A stretch of DNA of 8,358 bases. Origin: Candidatus Hydrogenedentota bacterium (GTDB taxonomy: Bacteria > Hydrogenedentota > Hydrogenedentia > Hydrogenedentales > CAITNO01). The notes beneath the pieces were generated by a model. The model was given only the letters and a program-made list of their open reading frames with translations. It was not told the DNA's origin and did no database searches. The stretch spans positions 1-8,358 of the forward strand of contig CAIJOU010000257.1 in the NCBI GenBank assembly GCA_903822375.1. The letters are read 5' to 3'. Shown here piece by piece: positions 1 through 5,393 of this stretch; the first letter of the stretch is position 1; each line of letters begins with the position of its first letter. The position numbers were made by a program, and so were the translations under genes.

Positions 1-56
1 ACCAGCACGATATTGCGTAGCGCGGAACGGGGTCTCTTGCGTCGTTTCGTCGGCAT
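1..56 (-). CDS. Start of an unidentified gene, cut by left edge
   Basis: An ATG at 56-54 opens a frame that stays open to the window edge and reads MPTKRRKRPRSALRNIVL. A GGAG ribosome-binding site sits 7 nt upstream of the ATG. A very basic N-terminus followed by the beginning of a hydrophobic run suggests a membrane protein with a cytoplasmic N-terminus, but 18 residues are too few to name a family. It is the next gene after the tRNA operon and its terminator, so it probably has its own promoter. A TATGAT hexamer at 129-134 could be a -10 box, but I found no matching -35. Confidence 0.4.
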   Translation of the reverse strand, partial: MPTKRRKRPRSALRNIVL

Positions 57-180
57 GATTCAACTCCATCCTTCGGAGACGGCGTCGGATTGAAGAGCCC
101 CACGCGCTTCACTTGAAACACGCGGCGCATCATACCGCATTTGGGAGGGGATACGTCCCCTAATCCCTCTCCTGAGCAAT

Positions 181-214
181 AGAAAAGGACCCACGAATCA
201 CTTCGCAAGTCCTT
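181..214 (-). terminator. Intrinsic terminator of the tRNA operon
   Basis: Read on the minus strand, AAGGAC-TTGCGAA, loop GTGA, TTCGTGG-GTCCTT forms an uninterrupted 13-bp stem, three pairs of which are G-U, closed by a GNRA tetraloop. The stem runs straight into a T-rich tail (TTTTCT). It starts 10 nt after the CCA end of tRNA-Glu. On the plus strand the G-U pairs become C-A mismatches, so the structure is specific to minus-strand RNA. This fits a rho-independent terminator for the tRNA transcript. Confidence 0.85.
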
Positions 215-223
215 GAATTTCCA

Positions 224-298
224 TGGCAGCCCGACGGGGATTCGAACCCCGGTGATGGGACTGAGAATCCCACATCCTAACCCCTAGATGATCGGGCC
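224..298 (-). tRNA. tRNA-Glu (anticodon CTC)
   Basis: This is a complete cloverleaf with encoded CCA. The acceptor GGCCCGA pairs with TCGGGCT and the discriminator is G. The D-stem ATCT/GGAT, the anticodon stem TGGGA/TCCCA with loop TTCTCAG, and the T-stem CGGGG/CCCCG with loop TTCGAAT are all well paired, and the variable loop has 4 nt. The anticodon CTC reads GAG. It lies 42 nt downstream of tRNA-Gln in the same transcript and just before the terminator. Confidence 0.96.
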
Positions 299-340
299 AC
301 GGAATACGTAACATCGGCGAACCGACTGGGTTAAACTCTC

Positions 341-417
341 TGGTTGCCGGACTATGATTCGAACCTGACGTTAACCTGATCCAGAGTCAGGAGCATCACC
401 AATTTGACCATCCGGCA
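341..417 (-). tRNA. tRNA-Gln (anticodon CTG), with mispaired D and T arms
   Basis: The acceptor TGCCGGA/TCCGGCA (7 of 7 pairs), discriminator A, encoded CCA, anticodon stem CCTGA/TCAGG and loop CTCTGGA are perfect, which gives anticodon CTG for CAG codons. The T-loop TTCGAAT and the D-loop GG are present. The T-stem is poor: TCAGG against CATAG leaves two mismatches and one wobble. The standard D-stem also has two mismatches of four, and the variable loop has 6 nt. It heads the operon with tRNA-Glu and has a good promoter. It could be a working but divergent gene or one in early decay; the perfect acceptor and anticodon arms favour function. Confidence 0.8.
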
Positions 418-428
418 GAAGCGGCGGA

Positions 429-458
429 ATGTTACACGAAAAATGCGCCGCGTGTCAA
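429..458 (-). promoter_or_regulatory. Sigma-70-type promoter of the tRNA-Gln/Glu operon
   Basis: On the minus strand a perfect TTGACA (-35, 453-458) is followed after 18 nt by TAACAT (-10, 429-434), 4 of 6 to consensus. The -10 ends 11 nt before the first base of tRNA-Gln. Transcription would start only a few bases upstream of the mature tRNA 5' end. Confidence 0.8.
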
Positions 459-836
459 ACCGTCTGACGAGAGTATGGCGCAACATGGGCTTTTGTTCGA
501 CCCCGCTGAAGATGTGCAAGTCTATTCGCTGGCGGCAGAGTGACGTTGTCCGGTGGATGCAGGCGGATGGCCGGGTCACAACACCTCTTCGACAGATACC
601 GTAATCGGAGAATTCGTCTGAATACGGATCGCGGATTTACTGCTAAACATAGGCGTTCAAGGTGGTGGATATGTGACGGCCGCGGCCGCTTGGCCAGCAA
701 AAAGTCCGATGAACCTGCACCGCAACGTATTCCGTCGACTGCGCGACGACGGGGCAAAATGCAACCCATTGAAAACCCGGCACTTACAGGTCAGTTGAGT
801 ATTCTGACCCTACGTGGATAAGCAATTGCGCTCCAA
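459..836. other. Non-coding spacer between the tRNA operon and the SUMF1 gene
   Basis: Short frames occur on both strands, but none has a recognisable product or a good ribosome-binding site. The only structure near the SUMF1 stop is a 6-bp hairpin, GGTCAG (789-794) with CTGACC (804-809) and a 9-nt loop. It lies about 30 nt past the stop on the minus strand and has no T-tract, so at best it is a weak transcript end. A GC palindrome at 677-688 has no evident role. Confidence 0.5.
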
Positions 837-1952
837 TTACCTGACGAGACGGAATCCGAGGTAGTCGAATTCGCTGTACGGCTCGCGGTAAGTGCGATAA
901 GCCGAACGGCATGCGTCACCGTATTGGTACCAACCTCCACCCCGAAGGATGCGGGACAACCCGGCAGGAACCTCCCACGCGCTCCCGTCTGTTGGCGCGG
1001 CGGCGTAGTCAGCGTGATACCAATCCTGACACCACTCCCGTACATTCCCGCTCATGTCGTACAAGCCGAAGTCATTCACGGTTTTCTCGCCCACATTGTG
1101 TGTCTGACTCAGACTGTTGCCGATCAACCAAGCGTTATTGAGAATATCGGCGTAGTCCAAGTCATCTCCCCAGTAGAAACGCGTCGGAGGCACATGGTTC
1201 CCGGCACGGCAGGCATATTCCCACTGCGATTCCGAAGGCAGGCGCATCGTCGCCGCCCCCTGGCCTGTTGCCGTAATGTGCGCGTTAAGCGCCGTGATAA
1301 ACAGCTGGACATCATTCCAAGACACCGTCTCCACCGGATAGTTGTCCGTGTTGCCATAACTTCCGCCCTGGAAATGTGAGGGGTTCGCCCCGCCCATCAC
1401 CGCCTTCCACTGCGCCTGCGTCAATTCATACTTGCCCATCCAGAAAGAGTTCAGTGTCACCGAATGCTGGGTTTCGTCACTGTCCCGATCCAACTCTGTG
1501 TCTGGGCTACCCATGGTGAACGTTCCCGCCGGTATGCGCACCAGCTCCAGTGGGATATTGCCGGGAAGCAGTATCATCTCTGGCTCGCCTTCACTCTCAC
1601 CCTCGGGCGAAACGGTGGACACGGTAATATAGTTTACCTTCAACTCCGTGTCGCTTTCCGTCGACGTGGTCACCTCCAGCGACACATTATATGTGCCCGC
1701 CGTGGCGTACACGTGTGTGGGGTCCTGCTCGGGACTTTCCGCGCCGTCCCCGAACAGCCAGTGCCATGCCGTGATTCCCAAATCACCCGGGGTGGATGTG
1801 TCCGTAAACTGCACCGTCAACGGTGCGCTCCCTGTGGTCGTGTTCGCGCCGAAATCCGCATCCAGCGAACCTGTGGGTTTCACTTTGCATCCCGCAAGAA
1901 TCAGGCACATCAGCAACGCTGCAATACCGTACACACACATTGTCCTCTTCAT
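837..1952 (-). CDS. Lipoprotein with PKD domain and SUMF1/FGE-like domain
   Basis: 371 residues. Residues 1-22 are a lipoprotein signal ending in lipobox LAGC, with Cys22 the predicted lipidated residue. Residues about 31-112 are a PKD domain with the WLFGDGA, DPTHVY and GTYNVSLEV signatures. A Glu/Gly/Ser linker (115-124) leads to a SUMF1/formylglycine-generating-enzyme-like domain (about 134-371) with FTMGS, RLPSESQWEYACRAG, GLYDMSGNVREW, RGGGW and the terminal GFRLVR. Of the two catalytic cysteines of true aerobic FGE, only the second seems present (Cys348); the first aligns with Gln343. Sulfatase activation is therefore doubtful, and a surface binding or structural role is more likely. 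The start at 1952 is chosen because GGAG lies 7 nt upstream and the lipobox signal begins there. The longer frame from 2084 would start inside the promoter. Confidence 0.92.
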   Translation of the reverse strand: MKRTMCVYGIAALLMCLILAGCKVKPTGSLDADFGANTTTGSAPLTVQFTDTSTPGDLGITAWHWLFGDGAESPEQDPTHVYATAGTYNVSLEVTTSTESDTELKVNYITVSTVSPEGESEGEPEMILLPGNIPLELVRIPAGTFTMGSPDTELDRDSDETQHSVTLNSFWMGKYELTQAQWKAVMGGANPSHFQGGSYGNTDNYPVETVSWNDVQLFITALNAHITATGQGAATMRLPSESQWEYACRAGNHVPPTRFYWGDDLDYADILNNAWLIGNSLSQTHNVGEKTVNDFGLYDMSGNVREWCQDWYHADYAAAPTDGSAWEVPAGLSRILRGGGWYQYGDACRSAYRTYREPYSEFDYLGFRLVR

Positions 1953-2055
1953 ATTGGCTCTCCTCTGTTGAGCTATCCCGCAACATTCGTTTGGTGCGGA
2001 CACCCTTGCCTCCGGCCCCCGGGTCGAGGATATGCCCGCTAACATGCCTGCAGTA

Positions 2056-2084
2056 ATTATGAGCTTAAACCGGGTTGGCGTCAA
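2056..2084 (-). promoter_or_regulatory. Promoter of the PKD/SUMF1 lipoprotein gene
   Basis: On the minus strand TTGACG (-35, 2079-2084; 5 of 6) and CATAAT (-10, 2056-2061; 5 of 6) are separated by exactly 17 nt. The predicted start near 2049 gives a leader of about 97 nt to the ATG at 1952. This near-consensus pair also argues against translation starting at 2084. Confidence 0.75.
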
Positions 2085-2277
2085 TAGGGGTTGATGCGCC
2101 CCGAAGGAGATGCAGTCACGGATGCCTGATTACCTCCGCCACACCCGTCCCGGTCTGCACCTGTAGGCCGGGGTTTCCGTTTCTGACCGTCTAGGATGGC
2201 TTGAGAAGCGCGATCAGCACCGTCCCTTTGGTCCATACGCCTAAACCGTGGGCGCGTCCTGCGCGGTTGAACATTGC

Positions 2278-2319
2278 GCCAAATTTGGCGGAAAGTTGGG
2301 TTATACTGCCAATGTTGGC
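2278..2319. promoter_or_regulatory. Paired operator-like dyads around a -10-like box
   Basis: Two inverted repeats with the same core GCCAA-N2-TTGGC lie at 2278-2289 and 2308-2319, exactly 30 bp apart start to start, close to three helical turns. The first extends to a perfect 14-bp palindrome (2277-2290), and the second also extends by one pair on each side (2307-2320). Between them TATACT (2302-2307) matches a plus-strand -10 box in 5 of 6 positions, and the complementary TATAAC could serve the minus strand. No good -35 accompanies either, as expected of a regulator-dependent promoter. The regulator and the controlled gene are unknown. Confidence 0.5.
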
Positions 2320-2320
2320 A

Positions 2321-2607
2321 AAGTCACATTGACACCCGAAATCCTGCCTGAAATCCTTAAAACGTCCTTACGTTAAATGGGACCGTGTATAACAGTCCCT
2401 GTTTATGGGGTTAAATGAAAAACAACCTTATGCTTTGCATCCACAATATTCTTTTCCGGATTATCCATCCAGAAGTCGGGATGCTCTCCACAGAAAGTCG
2501 ATTCGAGGACTTCTGGAAACGTAGCTGCTACCCTATGGGCCCTGTCAATAGCCAAGGCGTTGGGTGAGACGGTGGGCAGGCCGGCAAGTGAACTGACGCT
2601 GTAATTC
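2321..2607. other. Gene-poor stretch with possible broken coding remnants
   Basis: No intact gene is convincing. A minus-strand frame from about 2570 to 2403 ends HPDFWMDNPEKN...VVFHLTP and stops. Its start region faintly resembles the N-terminal part of MmcQ/YjbR (DUF419) proteins, but it has no start of its own and no C-terminal half. On the plus strand a 50-codon frame (2415-2567, ATG with GGGG 4 nt upstream) also exists. The two overlap, so at most one is real. An imperfect inverted repeat with GGGAC/GTCCC ends lies at 2379-2399. Confidence 0.35.
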
Positions 2608-2883
2608 CTGACCGTCAACGAAGTGGCCCAAATGCTTGGGGTCGGTTCGCGCAGTGTGTGGCGCTGGCGGGACAACGGCTTCTGCCCCCGTCCGGTGCGA
2701 TTGGGTAAGAACGTGCGCATGCCCGCCGATGTGCTGGCCCAGTGGGTTGACGCGGGAACCCCGGACTGCCGCAAGATTGGGTGGGTTCAAGAGCGTAAAA
2801 TTCCAAAAAAAAATCCGCGGCCGGTAAGTGGGTGTCATCGTCACTATTGGAATGACCTTTACCCCCCCCTGCCCCCCCCTTGA
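2608..2883 (+). CDS. AlpA/excisionase-like helix-turn-helix protein, doubtful start
   Basis: The frame reads LTVNEVAQMLGVGSRSVWRW and continues with RPVRLGKNVRMPADVLAQWV. This is the winged-helix layout of AlpA/excisionase DNA-binding proteins: HTH helix, Trp-Arg-Trp, a wing with Arg-Met-Pro, and a last helix ending in Gln-Trp. These small proteins usually direct excision or transcription of integrated elements. No ATG precedes the domain. An in-frame TAA at 2602 leaves only CTG at 2608 or GTG at 2623, neither with a Shine-Dalgarno, and GTG would remove the first helix residues. An A9 tract (2805-2813) lies in the frame and two C8 tracts lie at its end. It may be a decayed gene, or the 5' end may have been exchanged. 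The tRNA-derived att site 500 bp downstream supports a mobile-element origin. Confidence 0.55.
   Translation: MTVNEVAQMLGVGSRSVWRWRDNGFCPRPVRLGKNVRMPADVLAQWVDAGTPDCRKIGWVQERKIPKKNPRPVSGCHRHYWNDLYPPLPPP
2862..2879. repeat. Two C8 homopolymer tracts
   Basis: C8 runs at 2862-2869 and 2872-2879 are separated by TG, so the complementary strand carries two G8 runs. They fall in the last codons of the HTH ORF and encode mostly Pro. Such tracts slip easily in replication and sequencing, so the 3' end of that ORF is uncertain. The G-rich strand could also fold into a quadruplex. Confidence 0.8.
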
Positions 2884-3214
2884 GACGCCGCGGCTCGACG
2901 GTTGAGATGGCCGCGGTTGGATGCCACGGTAGGGCGGTTGGGGAGAAGTCGCACCTGGTCACGGAGCCGCAGGGCAGCAAGGTGCGCGAGAAAGGACTCG
3001 TTCGGTGGGATATGCTGCGGGTGGTCGCAGTGGTGGAAAGTGGCTGCACCGGGGGCGCGACAATGATCAGGAAGGGGTCTGTACGCCTGTCAGAGACGCG
3101 AACAGGAGCCGGGTAGGGTGGTTTCACCCCGGAAGCACCACGCGCCCTCACAACGGATTGGGCGATAGCCGACCCTTATGTCAGTAATGTCAGTGACTTT
3201 GGTCCTGCGCCGTT
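2884..3214. other. Non-coding or decayed interior of the presumed element
   Basis: Short frames exist, but their translations resemble no protein family and no ribosome-binding site supports them. The only clear sequence structure is a tandem pair of 9-mers, ATGTCAGTA and ATGTCAGTG, at 3178-3195, about 190 bp from the att core. I see no integrase catalytic motifs in this stretch. Confidence 0.4.
3178..3195. repeat. Tandem 9-bp repeat near the att site
   Basis: ATGTCAGTA (3178-3186) is followed directly by ATGTCAGTG (3187-3195), 8 of 9 identical. Short direct repeats one to two hundred bases from a tRNA-type core site are what arm-type integrase or excisionase binding sites look like. That role is inferred, and two copies could arise by chance. 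Confidence 0.5.
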
Positions 3215-3433
3215 CTATTTTCCGGCAAGGGCTTCGGCCAGCAATGCTATCAGCGCGTCGTTGTCCATGCCCCGCAGGGCGTCCAATATCGGCCTTTTTT
3301 CTTCAGGGGTAACATTTGGGGTAACGGGATTTTTCGTGCTCTGTAAGTCGTTGCTATGTAAGCCACTTACGACTCTTCCGGTCTTGGCTACGGACCAAGA
3401 GGTTGGGGGTTCGAGTCCCTCCAGGTACGCCAT
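3215..3433 (-). pseudogene. ORF through the tRNA fragment; probable detached integrase C-terminal tail
   Basis: From ATG 3433 the frame first reads the complement of the tRNA fragment (AYLEGLEPPTSW...), a peptide typical of reading across tRNA genes. It then continues for 56 codons to a stop at 3215. That distal part looks like real protein: SGLHSNDLQ, a VTPNVTP stretch, then a charged and hydrophobic helix pair ending LLAEALAGK. No ribosome-binding site precedes 3433, and the frame is also open further upstream to GTG 3517. My reading is that it is the C-terminal tail of a tyrosine integrase whose attP lay inside the gene, so the tail was left at the far end of the element on integration. 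From memory, PVC-group integrases often show such tRNA-derived tails. An unrelated hypothetical ORF is possible. Confidence 0.45.
3383..3432 (+). other. 3' half of a tRNA-Arg(ACG) gene: putative attachment site
   Basis: The fragment contains a full anticodon stem CTTGG/CCAAG with loop CTACGGA (anticodon ACG), a 5-nt variable loop, T-stem GGGGG/CCCTC with loop TTCGAGT, the acceptor 3' strand CAGGTAC, discriminator G and CCA. The acceptor 5' strand (expected GTACCTG) and the D-arm are missing upstream. A fragment beginning exactly at the anticodon stem is the classic product of tyrosine-recombinase integration with crossover in the anticodon loop. In that model the element lies to the left of the fragment and host DNA to the right. 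It should not act as a tRNA. Confidence 0.75.
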
Positions 3434-3460
3434 TTCTTTGTCTGGACAGAATTGGTAGTC

Positions 3461-3511
3461 TGTCCCTGAATTACCCTGAATTACCCCCTGAATTACCCCT
3501 GAGTGTCCCTG
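3461..3511. repeat. Five short repeats; five G-runs at 7-nt spacing on the minus strand
   Basis: On the minus strand the order is GGG, ACACTCA, GGGG, TAATTCA, GGGGG, TAATTCA, GGG, TAATTCA, GGG, with CAGGGACA at both ends. All four spacers are exactly 7 nt and three are identical. This meets the canonical G-quadruplex pattern (runs of three or more G, loops up to 7). The array lies between the methyltransferase stop and the tRNA fragment, 29 bp from the latter. It could be arm-type integrase sites, a folded element that blocks transcription or replication, or both. Confidence 0.8.
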
Positions 3512-3533
3512 TTTCACTTTGGCGCGGCAAATT

Positions 3534-4274
3534 CTACTCTTCCCGCGAAGTCTTCGTCGCGATGATAATCGTGGATGTTGCGAAAGGCGCCAGGAAGCGA
3601 GACTGCGTCATATGCCGGTTCATGAAACGCAGCAGCGGACGGAGAAGCGGGACATAGAAGACATAAACCAGCGAAGAGGCCCGGACGTCGGCGAACCCGA
3701 GTGACCGCAGGTCGGCAACGATCCTTTCCGGACGGTGCAGCCGATAGTGGGTCATGTCGGACATGCCCTGCCGCAGGGCACGGTTTCGGCGGCGGTTCAC
3801 CAGCCACGCGCAGGGCGAAAAAAGGAGAACCAGCCGGCCCTGCCGCGGCGCCAGAAGACGGCCAAGTTCGGCTAGGTAATCGCGGGTGTTTTCGAGGCAT
3901 TGCAGCATGCCGATGGAAACGACCACGTCGAAGGATGCGTCCGCAAAGGGCGGGGACACCGCGTCGGCCTGCACAACGGCGAGACCCCGGCGTGCGGGAT
4001 GGGACTTCAGCCTTTGCAGGACGCCGCGTGAACAGTCCAAGCCAACGGCCTTGAAGCCGCGCCCGCAGAGCGTTTCGAGGAGGGTGCCGGAACCGCAGCA
4101 GACGTCAAGGACGCGCAATCCCCGGCCTTCGAGGGGCGTGAAGAGACTGTCCAGGCGCTCGCAAACCATTGAATAGTAAATGGGACTGACCCACCTGCCG
4201 ACACGCCAGTCCTCCTCGAACCGGGACGCGGCCGCGTCGTATATCTCCCGCCAGTAGCGTTTTTCGGCATCCAT
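3534..4274 (-). CDS. Class I SAM-dependent methyltransferase
   Basis: 246 residues with a Rossmann-type methyltransferase fold of the Methyltransf_11/25 kind. Motif I is VLDVCCGSGTLLE (55-67), the acid after strand 2 is Asp80 in GLDCS, the motif before strand 4 is ADAVSPPFADASFDVVV (103-119), and a post-motif follows near LLAPRQGRLVL (140-150). The N-terminus (KRYWREIYDAAASRFEEDW) is typical of small-molecule or lipid methyltransferases. A hydrophobic stretch, residues 202-218, may touch the membrane. The substrate is unknown. The ATG lies 6 nt after the MFS stop with no clear Shine-Dalgarno, which suggests translational coupling and a shared task with the permease. Confidence 0.9.
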   Translation of the reverse strand: MDAEKRYWREIYDAAASRFEEDWRVGRWVSPIYYSMVCERLDSLFTPLEGRGLRVLDVCCGSGTLLETLCGRGFKAVGLDCSRGVLQRLKSHPARRGLAVVQADAVSPPFADASFDVVVSIGMLQCLENTRDYLAELGRLLAPRQGRLVLLFSPCAWLVNRRRNRALRQGMSDMTHYRLHRPERIVADLRSLGFADVRASSLVYVFYVPLLRPLLRFMNRHMTQSRFLAPFATSTIIIATKTSREE

Positions 4275-4280
4275 TGGAAT

Positions 4281-5393
4281 CTACAGCCGCGTCAGCACGG
4301 GTTCGTTTGCGTCGCGCAATGACAGTAGCCGACGGAGCGCAAGTAGTCCGCCGAAAACGGCCGAAGCGGACAGGAGCGCCAGCACGAACAAGAAGATGTG
4401 GTCACCCAAGGGGGACTTGAGCGCGGTGAAGGTTGGCCATGCGCCGGCAATGAGGGCGAATGAAGCCAATCCGAATGCAAAGCCGGCGCGGCCTGGAAAC
4501 AGCGCCGCAACGGAGGCCAAGGTGACCGGCATGGCCATCTGGAAAAGGAACATGCCCGTAATCGCCCACGCGGGCCGCATTGCTCCGAACGAAACCAGGG
4601 GGGCGGCCGCCAGAAGGGCGGCCACCGACACGCGCGTCCATCCAAAGCGGTCGGCCAGGATGCCGCCGGCGGCTTTTCCCCCGGCAACGGCGCAGGCCAG
4701 CGCGAGGAGCAGAGCGGTGTCTGACTTCCATGGGAAGTTTTCGGCCAGACCAAGCAGTGACCGGGCGGCGATGGCGGACAGGAGGAGTACCAAGGCAAGG
4801 ACAAAGCGCCCATCCCGCGCACGAACGGGGGGACGGCCATCGCCTGTGGACGGAGCGCCGACCACGAAAAGCGCAAGGCAGGCCAGAAGGGGCAGCATTG
4901 CGAACAGGTACGGTGAAAAACCGCCGTGGGAGGCGGAAAGCCCACCCAGCGTGAGGCCCACCCACCCCGGGGCGACAAACAGCCCCGGCCCAGTGGCCCT
5001 GTGCGGGGTTGCGTTGATGCTGACTGCGCCGCCGCCCGCGTGAAACAGCGCATTGCCGAGTCCGGCCACGCACAGCGAGACGGGCATGCTGAGACCGCAC
5101 GTTAAGGAGGCCAACCCCACCAAGAGGCACCCCGCCGCCGCGAAGGCGCGGAGAGCCCGGAGGCTGTCGACGAGGTGGCCGAAGGGAACTTGGAGGCCGA
5201 AGGCAAGCGTATCGTAGGCAACCACCCACAGCCACAGGGCGTAAGGCGTTCCCACCTTCCCGGCCACAGCGTGGGCGGCCAGCGCGGCGCATACCCCGTC
5301 CACGATGGCGTGCGTCAGCCCATATACGGCAAGGCTAGTGCCCGCCGATGCCCTACCGCCCTCCTGGGGAACGTCCAACCCCTCTCCCGCCAA
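4281..5393 (-). CDS. MFS transporter, TTG start
   Basis: 370 residues, with about 10-12 hydrophobic segments and a polar central loop near 181-196 that divides two six-helix halves. An MFS motif A is visible in both halves: GHLVDSLRALR (72-82) and GGILADRFGWTR (243-254). GNALFHAGGGAVS (113-125) resembles the conserved helix of fosmidomycin-resistance-type efflux proteins, so drug or metabolite export is a reasonable guess. There is no ATG. A TGA at 5396-5394 sits directly before TTG 5393, and a second TTG at 5378 has a purine-rich GGGAGAGGGG immediately upstream and may be the main start. It lies between the 35-residue peptide gene and the methyltransferase, with virtually no spacing. Confidence 0.88.
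   Translation of the reverse strand: MAGEGLDVPQEGGRASAGTSLAVYGLTHAIVDGVCAALAAHAVAGKVGTPYALWLWVVAYDTLAFGLQVPFGHLVDSLRALRAFAAAGCLLVGLASLTCGLSMPVSLCVAGLGNALFHAGGGAVSINATPHRATGPGLFVAPGWVGLTLGGLSASHGGFSPYLFAMLPLLACLALFVVGAPSTGDGRPPVRARDGRFVLALVLLLSAIAARSLLGLAENFPWKSDTALLLALACAVAGGKAAGGILADRFGWTRVSVAALLAAAPLVSFGAMRPAWAITGMFLFQMAMPVTLASVAALFPGRAGFAFGLASFALIAGAWPTFTALKSPLGDHIFLFVLALLSASAVFGGLLALRRLLSLRDANEPVLTRL

Noticed and set aside
677..688. CGGCCGCGGCCG palindrome
   Set aside because: Short GC-only palindromes are expected in GC-rich DNA and nothing nearby suggests a role.
1464..2042. Plus-strand frame of 192 codons
   Set aside because: It is complementary to the SUMF1/PKD gene, and its Arg/His/Cys-rich translation resembles no protein family.
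1953..2084. Extension of the SUMF1 protein to a start at 2084
   Set aside because: It would place 44 unrelated residues before a clear lipoprotein signal and start inside the -35 box; the ATG at 1952 has its own GGAG.
2615..3151. Minus-strand frame of 178 codons
   Set aside because: Low-complexity Arg/Pro/Thr-rich translation, partly antisense to the HTH ORF, with no motif or ribosome-binding site.
3383..3432. Functional tRNA-Arg
   Set aside because: No acceptor 5' strand or D-arm is present in the preceding 90 bases.
3398..3433. The LEGLEPPTSW peptide as a conserved protein domain
   Set aside because: It is the complement of tRNA acceptor and T-arm sequence read as protein, so its conservation reflects the tRNA.
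3461..3511. CRISPR-like array
   Set aside because: Units are 10-12 bp with no unique spacers, and no cas genes are present.
4396..5043. Long plus-strand frame of 215 codons
   Set aside because: It is antisense to the MFS gene, rich in Ala/Pro/Arg as GC-rich shadows are, and has no family features.
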